From: a virus
Virus record (IMG/VR): IMGVR_UViG_3300023116_000157
Location: 1 to 34,240 of that record
Direction: 5' to 3' (one strand)
DNA: 34,240 nucleotides
Part shown: piece after piece, positions 24,497 to 30,918 of the stretch
How positions within the stretch are numbered: the first letter of the stretch is position 1
Layout of the letters: each line of letters begins with the position of its first letter
Program-made: the position numbers and the translations under genes
The notes under the pieces: generated by a model
What the model was told of the DNA's origin: nothing
Databases searched by the model: none
The model's input: the letters and a program-made list of their open reading frames with translations, nothing else

Positions 24497-25288
24497 TTAG
24501 TCCTCCTTTTCATGCTGCATCCACTCCGGCAAGTGGATCATGTTTAAATCAGGCCAATCTGTAGGATATTCGCCCTCTTTTTCTGCTCTGGCAATACGAT
24601 GAAGAATATTCATCATTTTACTATGAGCGTGCTCCATTACTTCGCGCGATAGAACATGGAGGCAGGTCGCATATGGACTTACCTTTTCAGTAGCGACAAA
24701 GCAGAAGTAATTGACAGGCAGATCTGCTAATGTGCAGCAGTAGGCATAAAATGCCGCCTGTATATCATATTTATATTTCCATAATTGTGAAGAAAACTCG
24801 CGCTCACCTGGTCCAGCATCTACGGTGCTCTTCAAGTCAATACATGTTCCTTTGCTTGGCACGTAGCAATCAGGCCGAGTTTTTAACTTTAGACCTGTCA
24901 CAGGGCAATCAACAAAAATGCTTGCTTCAATCATAGCATCTTCGGCATTTATGAGCGCATTTATACGCGGTTGCGCAAGTGCAGACTTGGCCATAGCTTT
25001 TGCATGATCGTAATCAGAACTTGTCAACAGCAATTTACCAGCAGCATCGGCTTCGGCTTTTGCTTCTTTCCATTTATTCCCTCTGCGATCCTCTGGGCCG
25101 CGCACGATTGTCTCTTTATGCGGTTCCAAGCATAATTCGTGATATGCTGTACCCAAATCAAAGATCGGACTGCTTTTACTTTCTGATCCCTTCCAGTGAG
25201 CTAGTGACTTAGCTGCAGCTTTCACATCGGAAGAACTGATTGCAGGATATTCTCTATATTCCGCATTTCTTAGATCATATTCTATCAT
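24497..25288 (-). CDS. RecE-like PD-(D/E)XK exonuclease
   Basis: 263 residues. Motifs: GTAYHELCLEP (His50), TRPDCYV (Asp140), CIDLKST (Asp151 and Lys153) and a C-terminal KYDIQAAFYAYC helix with Gln177. This is the layout of the RecE/exonuclease VIII-type nuclease domain (PDDEXK_1), which degrades one strand of double-stranded ends for recombination. The gene overlaps the upstream nuclease gene by ATGA and ends one base before the SSB start. No Bet/Erf/RecT annealase is adjacent. Confidence 0.85.
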   Translation of the reverse strand: MIEYDLRNAEYREYPAISSSDVKAAAKSLAHWKGSESKSSPIFDLGTAYHELCLEPHKETIVRGPEDRRGNKWKEAKAEADAAGKLLLTSSDYDHAKAMAKSALAQPRINALINAEDAMIEASIFVDCPVTGLKLKTRPDCYVPSKGTCIDLKSTVDAGPGEREFSSQLWKYKYDIQAAFYAYCCTLADLPVNYFCFVATEKVSPYATCLHVLSREVMEHAHSKMMNILHRIARAEKEGEYPTDWPDLNMIHLPEWMQHEKED

Positions 25289-25689
25289 TTATTCATCAAC
25301 TCCCTGCATATGTAGCAAAAACCCTCCAATGAAGTTTCGACTAAAAAGTCTTCACCGGCGCTTTCGCCAAAAATCTCGCTAATAGCATTAAAGCTCACAA
25401 CCGCGCGAGGTTTATAGTTGTTGTATTTATAAATTACTGCAGGCTCTTTATTGCATTGCTCTGCTGCCTTACTTGCCTGCACCCACCATTCATCTTTGCA
25501 GCCAACGCCTTTCGCATATGCCTTAGCTTCAATAGAAAATGGGAAGTTAGGGTTATCAGGTATAAGATCGCCTTCGGCTGCGCTACGATACTGCTCTAAG
25601 TTGCGTGAAAACTTTATGCCGAGTTCTAGCTCTAATATCTTGCCCAGCTTACGTTCCCAATCAGCTCCTTTTGTGCGACTATTTACCAT
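25285..25689 (-). CDS. PD-(D/E)XK nuclease, possible Holliday junction resolvase
   Basis: 134 residues. SRTKGADWERKLGKILE supplies Glu12, AAEGDLIPDNP supplies Asp41, and FSIEAKAYAKG supplies Glu54-x-Lys56; DEWWVQASKAAE is the following helix. This is the active-site order of compact Hjc-type or phage resolvase-like nucleases of the PD-(D/E)XK superfamily. With the RecE-like exonuclease it forms a recombination pair and may resolve branched DNA before packaging. Substrate is inferred. Confidence 0.75.
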   Translation of the reverse strand: MVNSRTKGADWERKLGKILELELGIKFSRNLEQYRSAAEGDLIPDNPNFPFSIEAKAYAKGVGCKDEWWVQASKAAEQCNKEPAVIYKYNNYKPRAVVSFNAISEIFGESAGEDFLVETSLEGFCYICRELMNK

Positions 25690-25690
25690 G

Positions 25691-25900
25691 TTACTCTTCC
25701 ATTACTTCCGTAATTACTGCCTCAAGATTTATCCATTCAGTCATGGCTATTAGTGTTTTTATGCGGTAATCTTTATCAACACCGCGTGCAAGAGCATAAA
25801 CAGTAGGATAGGAAATCCCTGTCGCTCTCTCCACCTCTTTTAAGTTTTTACCCGCAAGCCTCTCAGGCAGCTCGTCAGGTGCATAAAGTCTCAATCTCAT
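25691..25900 (-). CDS. Small HTH DNA-binding protein
   Basis: 69 residues. NLKEVERATGISYPTVYALARGVDKDYRIKTLIAMTEWI is a clean XRE/Cro-like helix-turn-helix with recognition helix around SYPTVYALARG. It has no oligomerisation domain beyond the short C-terminus, so it resembles Cro-type or phage ner-type regulators. Its ATG shares one base with the stop of dCMP deaminase, so it is co-translated with nucleotide enzymes. It may repress the divergent early promoters near 28000-28133; this is inferred. Confidence 0.78.
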   Translation of the reverse strand: MRLRLYAPDELPERLAGKNLKEVERATGISYPTVYALARGVDKDYRIKTLIAMTEWINLEAVITEVMEE

Positions 25901-26304
25901 TACATTGGCACCACTTCAACATTTAACTTTTCTAGTAACTTTATCCCCATTGGATCGCGATATTGTGTCTTGTAAAAAACGCGCTTTATACCTGCAGCAG
26001 CTATCATTTTTGCGCAACCAGGACAAGGCGACAATGACGTATAAAGATCGCAGCCTTCAGTTGTCAAACCATGGCGCGCGCAAAATACTATAGCATTTTC
26101 TTCTGCATGTAATACTTCAGCGCGTGTATTCCCATCGCAGTCTTCGCACTTGTTATCGTAACCAGGTGGAGTGCCATTATATCCTGTTGCTATAATTCTG
26201 CCATTCCTAGCTATTACAGCCCCCACCTTGCTACGCTCACAACGAGAAAGATCTGCCCATATTTCTGCAGTCTTTATCAGTGCGTAATCTTGTCTTTGCC
26301 TCAA
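25900..26304 (-). CDS. dCMP deaminase
   Basis: 134 residues from a TTG start at 26304 (GGAGG seven bases upstream, four-base overlap TTGA with the preceding stop); the longer frame from an upstream ATG lies inside the thymidylate synthase-like gene. Zinc and catalytic motifs are HAEENAI (His66, Glu68) and SPCPGCAKM (Cys94, Cys97). RCERSKVGAVIARNGRIIATGYNGTPPG is the classic N-terminal block. It turns dCMP into dUMP, substrate of thymidylate synthase, and stands next to a thymidylate synthase-like gene. Confidence 0.93.
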   Translation of the reverse strand: MRQRQDYALIKTAEIWADLSRCERSKVGAVIARNGRIIATGYNGTPPGYDNKCEDCDGNTRAEVLHAEENAIVFCARHGLTTEGCDLYTSLSPCPGCAKMIAAAGIKRVFYKTQYRDPMGIKLLEKLNVEVVPM

Positions 26305-26984
26305 GATAAATCCTCCAATAGATGAAAGTGACGAGGATAGACGTGCAAAGATCCCGCATGCCAAAATATGTCAGTCGTTTCTAAAGTATAGAATTTGCTC
26401 AACACATCGATGCACTTAGCATAAACAAATTTATGCCAAGCGTAGTCGTTATTGTAACCGTAGACGACGTCGTTAGATCTCATATTGACGTGATATTCTA
26501 GTTTATTTTGGCGGATCAATAGCTGCACTGTGTTAGTGCACATAAAGTCGCGCATGCCATCTTTTATTGCATCCTGGTGCATCGTAGGCCTTGTGTAGAT
26601 CATCACTGCCTGACGGCTATGCTTATCCTTTACTAGCTGCACAATGGCTTGCGCAAATTGATTGTGATTTTCTTTGCTATATATGCACCAACCATAATTG
26701 CTATTGATGAAGCCTTTTTTACTCGCAACCTCTTTCCATATCTTCGGTATATTAGGCGCAAGACCATCAATATTAAGGTTCTTTGATTTATACCAATTAA
26801 TTTCCTTATCAATATATTCAAGGTTTGGTTCGCCAAATATAGAAGGCTCATCTGCAATAAATGAAGCACCCGTTATCTCAACAGTGCCATTTATACAAAG
26901 CTCTTCTGCTTGATATTTGCGGACAAAAGCCTCTCTAATGTCCGCAACTGTATTTCTATGTATGTCAACCATTATTCTGCTCAT
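26301..26984 (-). CDS. Thymidylate synthase-like / dCMP-specific pyrimidine (hydroxy)methylase
   Basis: 227 residues. An ungapped match to the thymidylate synthase core is visible by eye: catalytic Cys149 (FMCTNTVQLLI), K-L, R169-S-x-D172, Gly176, then His214 and Tyr216 (GSLHVYPRH). The position of the base-recognising Asn (Asn177 in E. coli ThyA) is Asp180 (YGYNNDYAW); Asp here is known from T4 dCMP hydroxymethylase. It therefore may act on dCMP rather than dUMP. An alternative start is 26972 (M5), which has better ribosome-site spacing. It is translationally coupled to dCMP deaminase. Confidence 0.8.
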   Translation of the reverse strand: MSRIMVDIHRNTVADIREAFVRKYQAEELCINGTVEITGASFIADEPSIFGEPNLEYIDKEINWYKSKNLNIDGLAPNIPKIWKEVASKKGFINSNYGWCIYSKENHNQFAQAIVQLVKDKHSRQAVMIYTRPTMHQDAIKDGMRDFMCTNTVQLLIRQNKLEYHVNMRSNDVVYGYNNDYAWHKFVYAKCIDVLSKFYTLETTDIFWHAGSLHVYPRHFHLLEDLS

Positions 26985-27237
26985 TGATGAATTGCTCTAG
27001 CAATGTAGCGTAGCCAGCAATATCATGCGCATTATCTGCATACATTGGATCACCAATGACCATACGCGAGATTTTATGGAAGATCATATGCAGGCACTCA
27101 AGATGTACAGGGGATAAACCTGCATTGGCCTTAAGCAAAACGCAGTCCATTAAAGCTTGCGTTAATATTGCATTATCCTCCATTGAGCCATAGCGAGACC
27201 CTCGCTGCTCAACTGTATCTGCTACATTATTTGTCAT
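26965..27237 (-). CDS. DUF6378-like protein
   Basis: 90 residues from the ATG at 27237 (GGAG five bases before). ADTVEQRGSRYGSMEDNAILTQALMDC, then LECLHMIFHKISRMVIGDPMYADNAHDIAGYATLLE, matches the DUF6378 pattern (ERG.RYG, H.I.R...GDP.Y.DN..DIAGY), common in phages. Its biochemical role is not known to me. It lies in the nucleotide-metabolism cluster, overlapping both neighbours, so a nucleotide-related role is possible but not shown. Confidence 0.82.
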   Translation of the reverse strand: MTNNVADTVEQRGSRYGSMEDNAILTQALMDCVLLKANAGLSPVHLECLHMIFHKISRMVIGDPMYADNAHDIAGYATLLEQFINEQNNG

Positions 27238-27415
27238 CTTCACTCCGTCTAATTTCAGACAACGCAAAGGCTATAGCTATAGTTGCGCGCTCACATTGCT
27301 CGCGAGTAAGCTTTTCGCCCTTAGTTCGTCCAATATCACGAAATACTGACTTTGGTGACGTATTGCTTGTATCTTTACGGCCAAGCATATAATCAAGTGT
27401 TTCTTGGATACGCAT
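27227..27415 (-). CDS. Small unknown early protein (62 aa)
   Basis: MRIQETLDYMLGRKDTSNTSPKSVFRDIGRTKGEKLTREQCERATIAIAFALSEIRRSEDDK. I chose the ATG at 27415, six bases after AAGGAG; the ATG two codons earlier touches the ribosome site. Sequence suggests a small helical protein; no family recognised. It is 10 bp from the MazG-like gene and overlaps the DUF6378-like gene by 11 bp, so it belongs to the early leftward operon. Confidence 0.65.
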   Translation of the reverse strand: MRIQETLDYMLGRKDTSNTSPKSVFRDIGRTKGEKLTREQCERATIAIAFALSEIRRSEDDK

Positions 27416-27425
27416 TTTCATCTCC

Positions 27426-27803
27426 TTACCATCCAAATTCTGCTGCACTTACTAGGTCTTTTATATTTGCAGGCTTAAAGTCTTCGCCTTTAACAAGGTC
27501 AATCTGAAAAGATCCACGCTTGTTGTTCGCTCCTAATGTTTTAGTCATATTGGAGCCCATTACACGACCATAAGCTTGTTCAAATACATCTGCAAAGCCC
27601 ATGCGTTCTGCTGTGCCTAAGGCGAAGACTACAAGATCAACTAATGCGTCAAGCTCGTCTTCTTTAGTCTTAGCAGATGTAAACTCGCTTAATTCTTCTA
27701 GCATTGCTGCGATACGAAAGCGACGCTCTTCATCGCTGAAGTTAGGCAGCTCAGCATGTGATATGCCGAACTGATTATGCATCTTTTTTATTAGATCTAT
27801 CAT
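27426..27803 (-). CDS. MazG-like nucleotide pyrophosphohydrolase
   Basis: 125 residues from the ATG at 27803 (AAGGGA upstream). AAMLEELSEFTSAKTKEDELDALVDLVVFALGTAERMGF carries the EExxE (27-31 of the helix region) and DxxxD metal-binding motifs of all-alpha NTP pyrophosphohydrolases (MazG/PRA-PH). It probably hydrolyses dNTPs or (p)ppGpp-like nucleotides and keeps the cell in a replicating state, as proposed for phage MazG. A longer frame starts upstream in the 74-aa gene and was rejected, as the AAGGGA site favours 27803. Confidence 0.83.
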   Translation of the reverse strand: MIDLIKKMHNQFGISHAELPNFSDEERRFRIAAMLEELSEFTSAKTKEDELDALVDLVVFALGTAERMGFADVFEQAYGRVMGSNMTKTLGANNKRGSFQIDLVKGEDFKPANIKDLVSAAEFGW

Positions 27804-27999
27804 TTTGTTTCCCTTCATAGATATTGTTGACCAGGTTGTCCAAGTCAGTTTTGTTTTGTGCAGAGAATAAATAAAGCGGATTTCCGCCCGCTGGTCCATA
27901 TTCCTGCAATAAAGTGCAATCGCAATTGTAGCGTTGCGCAAAAGCCTTTACAGAAGTCTGATCCACTTCATGGCTAATGTCTAGTTCTTTATGGTACAT
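27775..27999 (-). CDS. First gene of the early leftward operon, unknown (74 aa)
   Basis: MYHKELDISHEVDQTSVKAFAQRYNCDCTLLQEYGPAGGNPLYLFSAQNKTDLDNLVNNIYE, then a basic tail. Good ribosome site (GAGGAG, eight bases before ATG). The Leu/Tyr strand pattern and NPLYLFSAQNKTDLDNLVNNIY helix suggest a small alpha-beta fold. It is the first gene after the divergent promoter region, a typical place for proteins acting early on the host. Function unknown. Confidence 0.65.
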   Translation of the reverse strand: MYHKELDISHEVDQTSVKAFAQRYNCDCTLLQEYGPAGGNPLYLFSAQNKTDLDNLVNNIYEGKQNDRSNKKDA

Positions 28000-28071
28000 A
28001 ACTTAACTCCTCGTTTTACCATAATTCGACTGCTATCAAAAATAATATGAACTGTAAATGCATTTTTTTGT

Positions 28072-28100
28072 TTGCAATGCTTTTATATTTAAAGTATAAA
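28072..28100 (+). promoter_or_regulatory. Rightward early promoter
   Basis: TTGCAA (28072-28077), 17-bp spacer, TATAAA (28095-28100) in the A/T-rich divergent region; transcription would start near 28107, 27 bases before the first rightward gene. GCATT (28060-28064) and AATGC (28076-28080) form an imperfect inverted repeat over the -35 and could be an operator. For the leftward side I see only a -10-like TATTAT at about 28038-28043 without a good -35. Confidence 0.6.
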
Positions 28101-28133
28101 GAATTATAAAGACTTTTAATGAGGAGCAAACCA

Positions 28134-28328
28134 ATGAAAACACTCGTAGTAAGATCATTCTCTACTTCAGAACACACATTAGAAGAAATCAAAGACATTA
28201 TGGAGCAAGAGAAAAGCGCAGCACTGGCGCGTCAATCCATCCAGCGCATTGATGAAATGATGAAGCAGTTGGATCAGGAAAAGCCACGTAAAATAAAAGT
28301 GCGCAATCAAGGCGGTCAACTTAGCTAA
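28134..28328 (+). CDS. Small early protein (64 aa)
   Basis: MKTLVVRSFSTSEHTLEEIKDIMEQEKSAALARQSIQRIDEMMKQLDQEKPRKIKVRNQGGQLS. Start chosen at 28134 with GAGGAGCAAACCA before it. A helical middle (about 15-50) and basic end suggest a helical, perhaps nucleic-acid or protein-binding, peptide. It is the first gene of the rightward early operon; no family recognised. Confidence 0.65.
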   Translation: MKTLVVRSFSTSEHTLEEIKDIMEQEKSAALARQSIQRIDEMMKQLDQEKPRKIKVRNQGGQLS

Positions 28329-28341
28329 TAGGAGCAAACCA

Positions 28342-28434
28342 ATGACTAAATCAGATTACGCGATCCTAATTATTTTCGGCGCTGTTATGATTGTAGCAGG
28401 TATGAATATCGACGCAATGATGGTGATGCAATGA
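28342..28434 (+). CDS. Tiny membrane peptide (30 aa)
   Basis: MTKSDYAILIIFGAVMIVAGMNIDAMMVMQ. The same AGGAGCAAACCAATGA start sequence as the upstream gene precedes it, and its TGA overlaps the next ATG (ATGA). Residues 6-23 form one membrane segment. The size is too small for gene finders, but the ribosome site and overlap support it as a real gene. Role unknown; it could be a membrane-acting early peptide. Confidence 0.55.
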   Translation: MTKSDYAILIIFGAVMIVAGMNIDAMMVMQ

Positions 28435-28649
28435 CATATAACGATTACGACGAGCGTATTATTAATAGCTACAGCCAATATAGCATAGAAGAACTTAATG
28501 ATAAACTTGATGAAGCAAAGGCTCGCATCCAGCAGGCTAATGCTGTATTTATGAAGTCTGGTTTAAATTCAGACAAAGATGCAATGGAAAGCGCATCAAT
28601 ACGTTTCTACAACTTGCAAATGGTCTTGAGACATAGAGGAGCAAAATGA
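28431..28649 (+). CDS. Small helical early protein (72 aa)
   Basis: MTYNDYDERIINSYSQYSIEELNDKLDEAKARIQQANAVFMKSGLNSDKDAMESASIRFYNLQMVLRHRGAK. Charged helical, coiled-coil-like (18-45). Overlaps both neighbours (ATGA at start; AAAATGA at end), so it is coupled in translation. Family not recognised. Confidence 0.62.
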   Translation: MTYNDYDERIINSYSQYSIEELNDKLDEAKARIQQANAVFMKSGLNSDKDAMESASIRFYNLQMVLRHRGAK

Positions 28650-28819
28650 CACAAAATCAGCTTAAGAAGTATATCGAATTAACAATAAGAGACTGCAAAG
28701 CAGCACGAGCAAATCAGACCGCAGCAATTACACATATTGACGCAATACATTCGCGCATGAAGCATGTGTTAGATAAGCTGGAGGAGCAAGATAAGGATGT
28801 AACAGGAGCACCCGTTTAA
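28646..28819 (+). CDS. Small helical early protein (57 aa)
   Basis: MTQNQLKKYIELTIRDCKAARANQTAAITHIDAIHSRMKHVLDKLEEQDKDVTGAPV. GAGGAG lies eight bases before the ATG. It overlaps both neighbours (TAATG with the 115-aa gene). Nearly all helix with heptad-like spacing, so a small coiled coil is likely. Function unknown. Confidence 0.6.
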   Translation: MTQNQLKKYIELTIRDCKAARANQTAAITHIDAIHSRMKHVLDKLEEQDKDVTGAPV

Positions 28820-29166
28820 TGGTTAATATGGTTGATACTTTGACGCGAGTATTAAAGCGTAAACCGACAGAAGCAGAATTAGGCAAATTTATGGAAATGA
28901 AGAGAGAGCAGGAGGGATATAAAAAGCAAAAGCTTTTTGCAAAAGAAGATCTTGCTAAAAACTTCACTAAACCACGAGAACCCAGGACGCCTAAAGCCGT
29001 AAAAGAATATCAATATAAATGGCCTAAGCGTGCATCGCAAAATGCATTGAGGATTAATCGCATGCTCCATCTAAAAATGACGATCGCAAATATATCATAT
29101 GTTTTAGATGTGGGTGAAAATATTGTGATTGCCGAAATAAAGAAGTGGCAATTGCCACAAAAATGA
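28819..29166 (+). CDS. Unknown early protein (115 aa)
   Basis: MVNMVDTLTRVLKRKPTEAELGKFMEMKREQEG, then a basic helical stretch (KKQKLFAKEDLAKNF) and a C-terminal part with MLHLKMTIANISYVLDVGENIVIAEIKKWQL, which looks like a degenerate HTH (MTIANISYVLDVGENIVIAEIKKW). It could bind DNA. The net charge is basic. It is followed by the structured RNA element, so it may end the first part of the operon. No certain family. Confidence 0.62.
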   Translation: MVNMVDTLTRVLKRKPTEAELGKFMEMKREQEGYKKQKLFAKEDLAKNFTKPREPRTPKAVKEYQYKWPKRASQNALRINRMLHLKMTIANISYVLDVGENIVIAEIKKWQLPQK

Positions 29167-29170
29167 GTTT

Positions 29171-29241
29171 CGTGTGGGTCGGGCTAGGGACGGAAAATAG
29201 GCTTAGCAAAGTGGCTGGGAGGAGCCACACCGACCCACGCG
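29171..29241 (+). ncRNA. Three-way-junction RNA element
   Basis: A 12-bp outer stem pairs 29171-29182 with 29230-29241 (CGTGTGGGTCGG with CCGACCCACGCG, one G-T wobble). Inside, helix P2 pairs 29183-29188 with 29202-29207 (GCTAGG with CTTAGC, one wobble) and helix P3 pairs 29211-29216 with 29223-29228 (GTGGCT with AGCCAC, loop GGGAGG). Single-stranded AAA and A join them. It fills the 106-bp gap between two small genes of a very compact operon. An ATATTTTTA stretch follows, so it could double as a terminator. Not a tRNA or hammerhead. Confidence 0.6.
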
Positions 29242-29272
29242 ATATTTTTAACGCATCCAGGAGCGTAATGAA

Positions 29273-29500
29273 ATGGAATATTTCTTCTTATTAGTTTTAG
29301 AATATGAGATAAATGGTGGGTGGATGCGCAGTAGGTTTATTTTACCAAATGCAGCAGCATGCCAACATGCTATTCGCGCAAATGAAGATTTAGCTACTTC
29401 TCTTAATGCAAATCTTTATTGTATTGAAACGGATGTGCCATCTACGATTATAGAACGTAATACATCACCGCGCCCAAGGTTACGCCCAACAGACTTTTAA
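29273..29500 (+). CDS. Small membrane-anchored or exported protein (75 aa)
   Basis: MEYFFLLVLEYEINGGWMRSRFILPNAAACQHAIRANEDLATSLNANLYCIETDVPSTIIERN, then basic Pro-rich end. The N-terminal YFFLLVL stretch is short and hydrophobic; Cys30 and Cys50 are spaced as in the 54-aa protein at 30996-31160. AGGAG lies upstream. Small proteins with this layout (hydrophobic start, two cysteines) are frequent in phages; function unknown. Confidence 0.62.
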   Translation: MEYFFLLVLEYEINGGWMRSRFILPNAAACQHAIRANEDLATSLNANLYCIETDVPSTIIERNTSPRPRLRPTDF

Positions 29501-29556
29501 CTCAGATAAAAATGAGGTATTCTTTCTTTGTGTAGCCAACACAAGAAGGAGCCTCT

Positions 29557-29910
29557 TTGCCTTATAAAGACAAAGAGAAAGCGAAAGCTTATCATAAATC
29601 TTATGGCGCGTCCTGGTATAAGCGCAATCGCGAAGTTAGTCTGCAAAGAAGCAGTAAGCGCAAGAAACAAGAAAGAGCAAAGTTTCAGAAGTTTAAAGCG
29701 GGCCTTGCCTGCTTTTTTTGTGACTTCTCGCATCCCGCGGTAATAGAATTCCACCACCCCGAGGCAGCTGGAGAAACAAAAGTTGGCAAATTAGTTTCTC
29801 AAGGTTCATTTAAAAAAGCTTATGCGGAAGCGGAGAAATGTATACCATTATGCGCGAATTGCCACCGAATATATCACTACCAGGAAAGGGAAGGCGCAAA
29901 GGAAGCCTAG
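29557..29910 (+). CDS. HNH endonuclease
   Basis: 117 residues from a TTG start (AAGGAG five bases before). Basic helical N-terminus (PYKDKEKAKAYHKSYGASWYKRNREVSLQRSSKRKKQERAKFQKFK), then zinc-type CFFC (52-55), EFHHPE (His pair) and PLCANCHRIYHY (second CxxC with HNH His). This is a compact HNH nuclease. Such enzymes nick or cut phage DNA, help packaging at cos sites, or are homing enzymes. Its stop shares CTAG with the opposing endolysin stop. Packaging help is inferred, not shown. Confidence 0.85.
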   Translation: MPYKDKEKAKAYHKSYGASWYKRNREVSLQRSSKRKKQERAKFQKFKAGLACFFCDFSHPAVIEFHHPEAAGETKVGKLVSQGSFKKAYAEAEKCIPLCANCHRIYHYQEREGAKEA

Positions 29911-30365
29911 ACCATCAACTCAAAATGCGGACCATCAATAAATGGTCTACGCCCTTGTGATCGGCGCAGATCGATATATGCATTCATAGCATCTTCTGCT
30001 GAACCTTCCCAAGAGCCAATGTCGTCTATTTGCCATGCAGCACCCCAGCGGATTTTGCAGCCTACAGCATTAGCCCCATCGGCCATAGCATCTGCAAGAT
30101 CGTCGTAAAGATTAAGTTCCCATGAGCCTCTGCCATTGATGTAAGCCATCAAGTCAACGGCAAGTCCGTCTAAATGCTTAGACTTCATCGTTTGACTTGC
30201 GCCTTTAGCAACTAATTCTTTCTGCTGCTCAATTGTACGTAAACCCTGAATAACTCCAAAGTCTGTCTTCGTTACGGTTATAGCATGCCGCACTACTGCA
30301 ACCATACGCTCATCTACACCTTGCAGCCTATCTAAGCTACGACGGCTAAGTTTGAATTGGCTCAT
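29907..30365 (-). CDS. Endolysin, M15 peptidase (L-alanyl-D-glutamate type)
   Basis: 152 residues from the ATG at 30365, which overlaps the preceding stop (ATGA). GVIQGLRTIEQQKELVAKGASQTMKSKHLDGLAVDLMAY gives Arg43, Ser62, His64 and Asp71; PFIDGPHFEL supplies His147. This is the zinc site (H-x6-D, later H) of VanY/M15-type peptidases. It cuts cell-wall peptide cross-bridges. It lies directly behind the holin-like genes, at the end of the late operon. Confidence 0.92.
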   Translation of the reverse strand: MSQFKLSRRSLDRLQGVDERMVAVVRHAITVTKTDFGVIQGLRTIEQQKELVAKGASQTMKSKHLDGLAVDLMAYINGRGSWELNLYDDLADAMADGANAVGCKIRWGAAWQIDDIGSWEGSAEDAMNAYIDLRRSQGRRPFIDGPHFELMV

Positions 30366-30706
30366 TTCTTTAAACCTCTCATAGTTCTTATTCCAAAGGA
30401 GGCAGCAATCGACGCATACATACCCCATTGTACCCAGAGGGGTGTCGTCTCAAGATTTGCAAATCCTCGTGCCATGCTATCCTGTAAAGGCGGAATAAAA
30501 TTAGCAAGCATAATGCCAACAAAAACAACCGTCCAAAGCTCATCTTTCCAGCTTTCTTTACTCGCCTCTATGGCACTTTGTTCCCAGTCTATTTCGCCCG
30601 TCAACTGTTTTTTCTTTATTTCAGCTTCGGTCAACTTGACTGCAGTCTTAGCATCGATGTAAGATTTAGCTAAACCACCTAAGCTGCCAATAATTTGCCC
30701 TATCAT
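30362..30706 (-). CDS. Holin-like protein, GTA 3-TM family
   Basis: 114 residues. Charged N-terminal helical part (AKSYIDAKTAVKLTEAEIKKKQLTG), then the WEQSAIEASKESWKDELWTVVFVGIMLANFIPPL membrane segment (about 58-77) and WVQWGMYASIAASFGIRTMRGLKK (about 91-107). The order fits the Holin_3TM family known from gene transfer agents. It is one of several membrane proteins in the lysis region. It overlaps endolysin and the 71-aa gene by 4 bp. Confidence 0.82.
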   Translation of the reverse strand: MIGQIIGSLGGLAKSYIDAKTAVKLTEAEIKKKQLTGEIDWEQSAIEASKESWKDELWTVVFVGIMLANFIPPLQDSMARGFANLETTPLWVQWGMYASIAASFGIRTMRGLKK

Positions 30707-30918
30707 AATGAACCCCGATCCGTCTTAGCCTCTTTATTCATCCAAATACCGAAACAACCAGTAAGCGCACCCATACAGACAGAAACCAGGCCTGCCTGAC
30801 CATTCGTCGGATCAGGCAATGACATATACCAATGCACAGATTGATAAGTCAGGATTGTGACGACTAGCATCATTAGGCGGGGGAAGATCTTATATTCGTC
30901 AATGACTGTTGCCGGCAT
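30703..30918 (-). CDS. Small two-helix membrane protein, holin candidate
   Basis: 71 residues. MPATVIDEYKIFPRLMMLVVTILTYQSVHWYMSLPDP contains a membrane segment (about 14-32) and GQAGLVSVCMGALTGCFGIWM is a second (about 40-60), then a charged end. This is a common layout in marine phage genomes next to the 3-TM holin. It could be a class II holin or pinholin partner. It overlaps the holin gene by 4 bp. Confidence 0.72.
   Translation of the reverse strand: MPATVIDEYKIFPRLMMLVVTILTYQSVHWYMSLPDPTNGQAGLVSVCMGALTGCFGIWMNKEAKTDRGSL

Noticed and set aside
25691-25900. Prophage-type lysogeny repressor
   Set aside because: The 69-aa HTH protein has no dimerisation or cleavage domain, no integrase or attachment site is seen, and its place in a nucleotide cluster suits a Cro/ner-like regulator.
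29171-29241. tRNA or hammerhead ribozyme for the three-way-junction element
   Set aside because: No cloverleaf with 7-bp acceptor and anticodon arm, and no CUGANGA/GAAA core; junction bases do not fit.
29497-29757. 86-codon minus-strand frame opposite the HNH gene
   Set aside because: It is antisense to the HNH gene with intact metal motifs and has no ribosome site.
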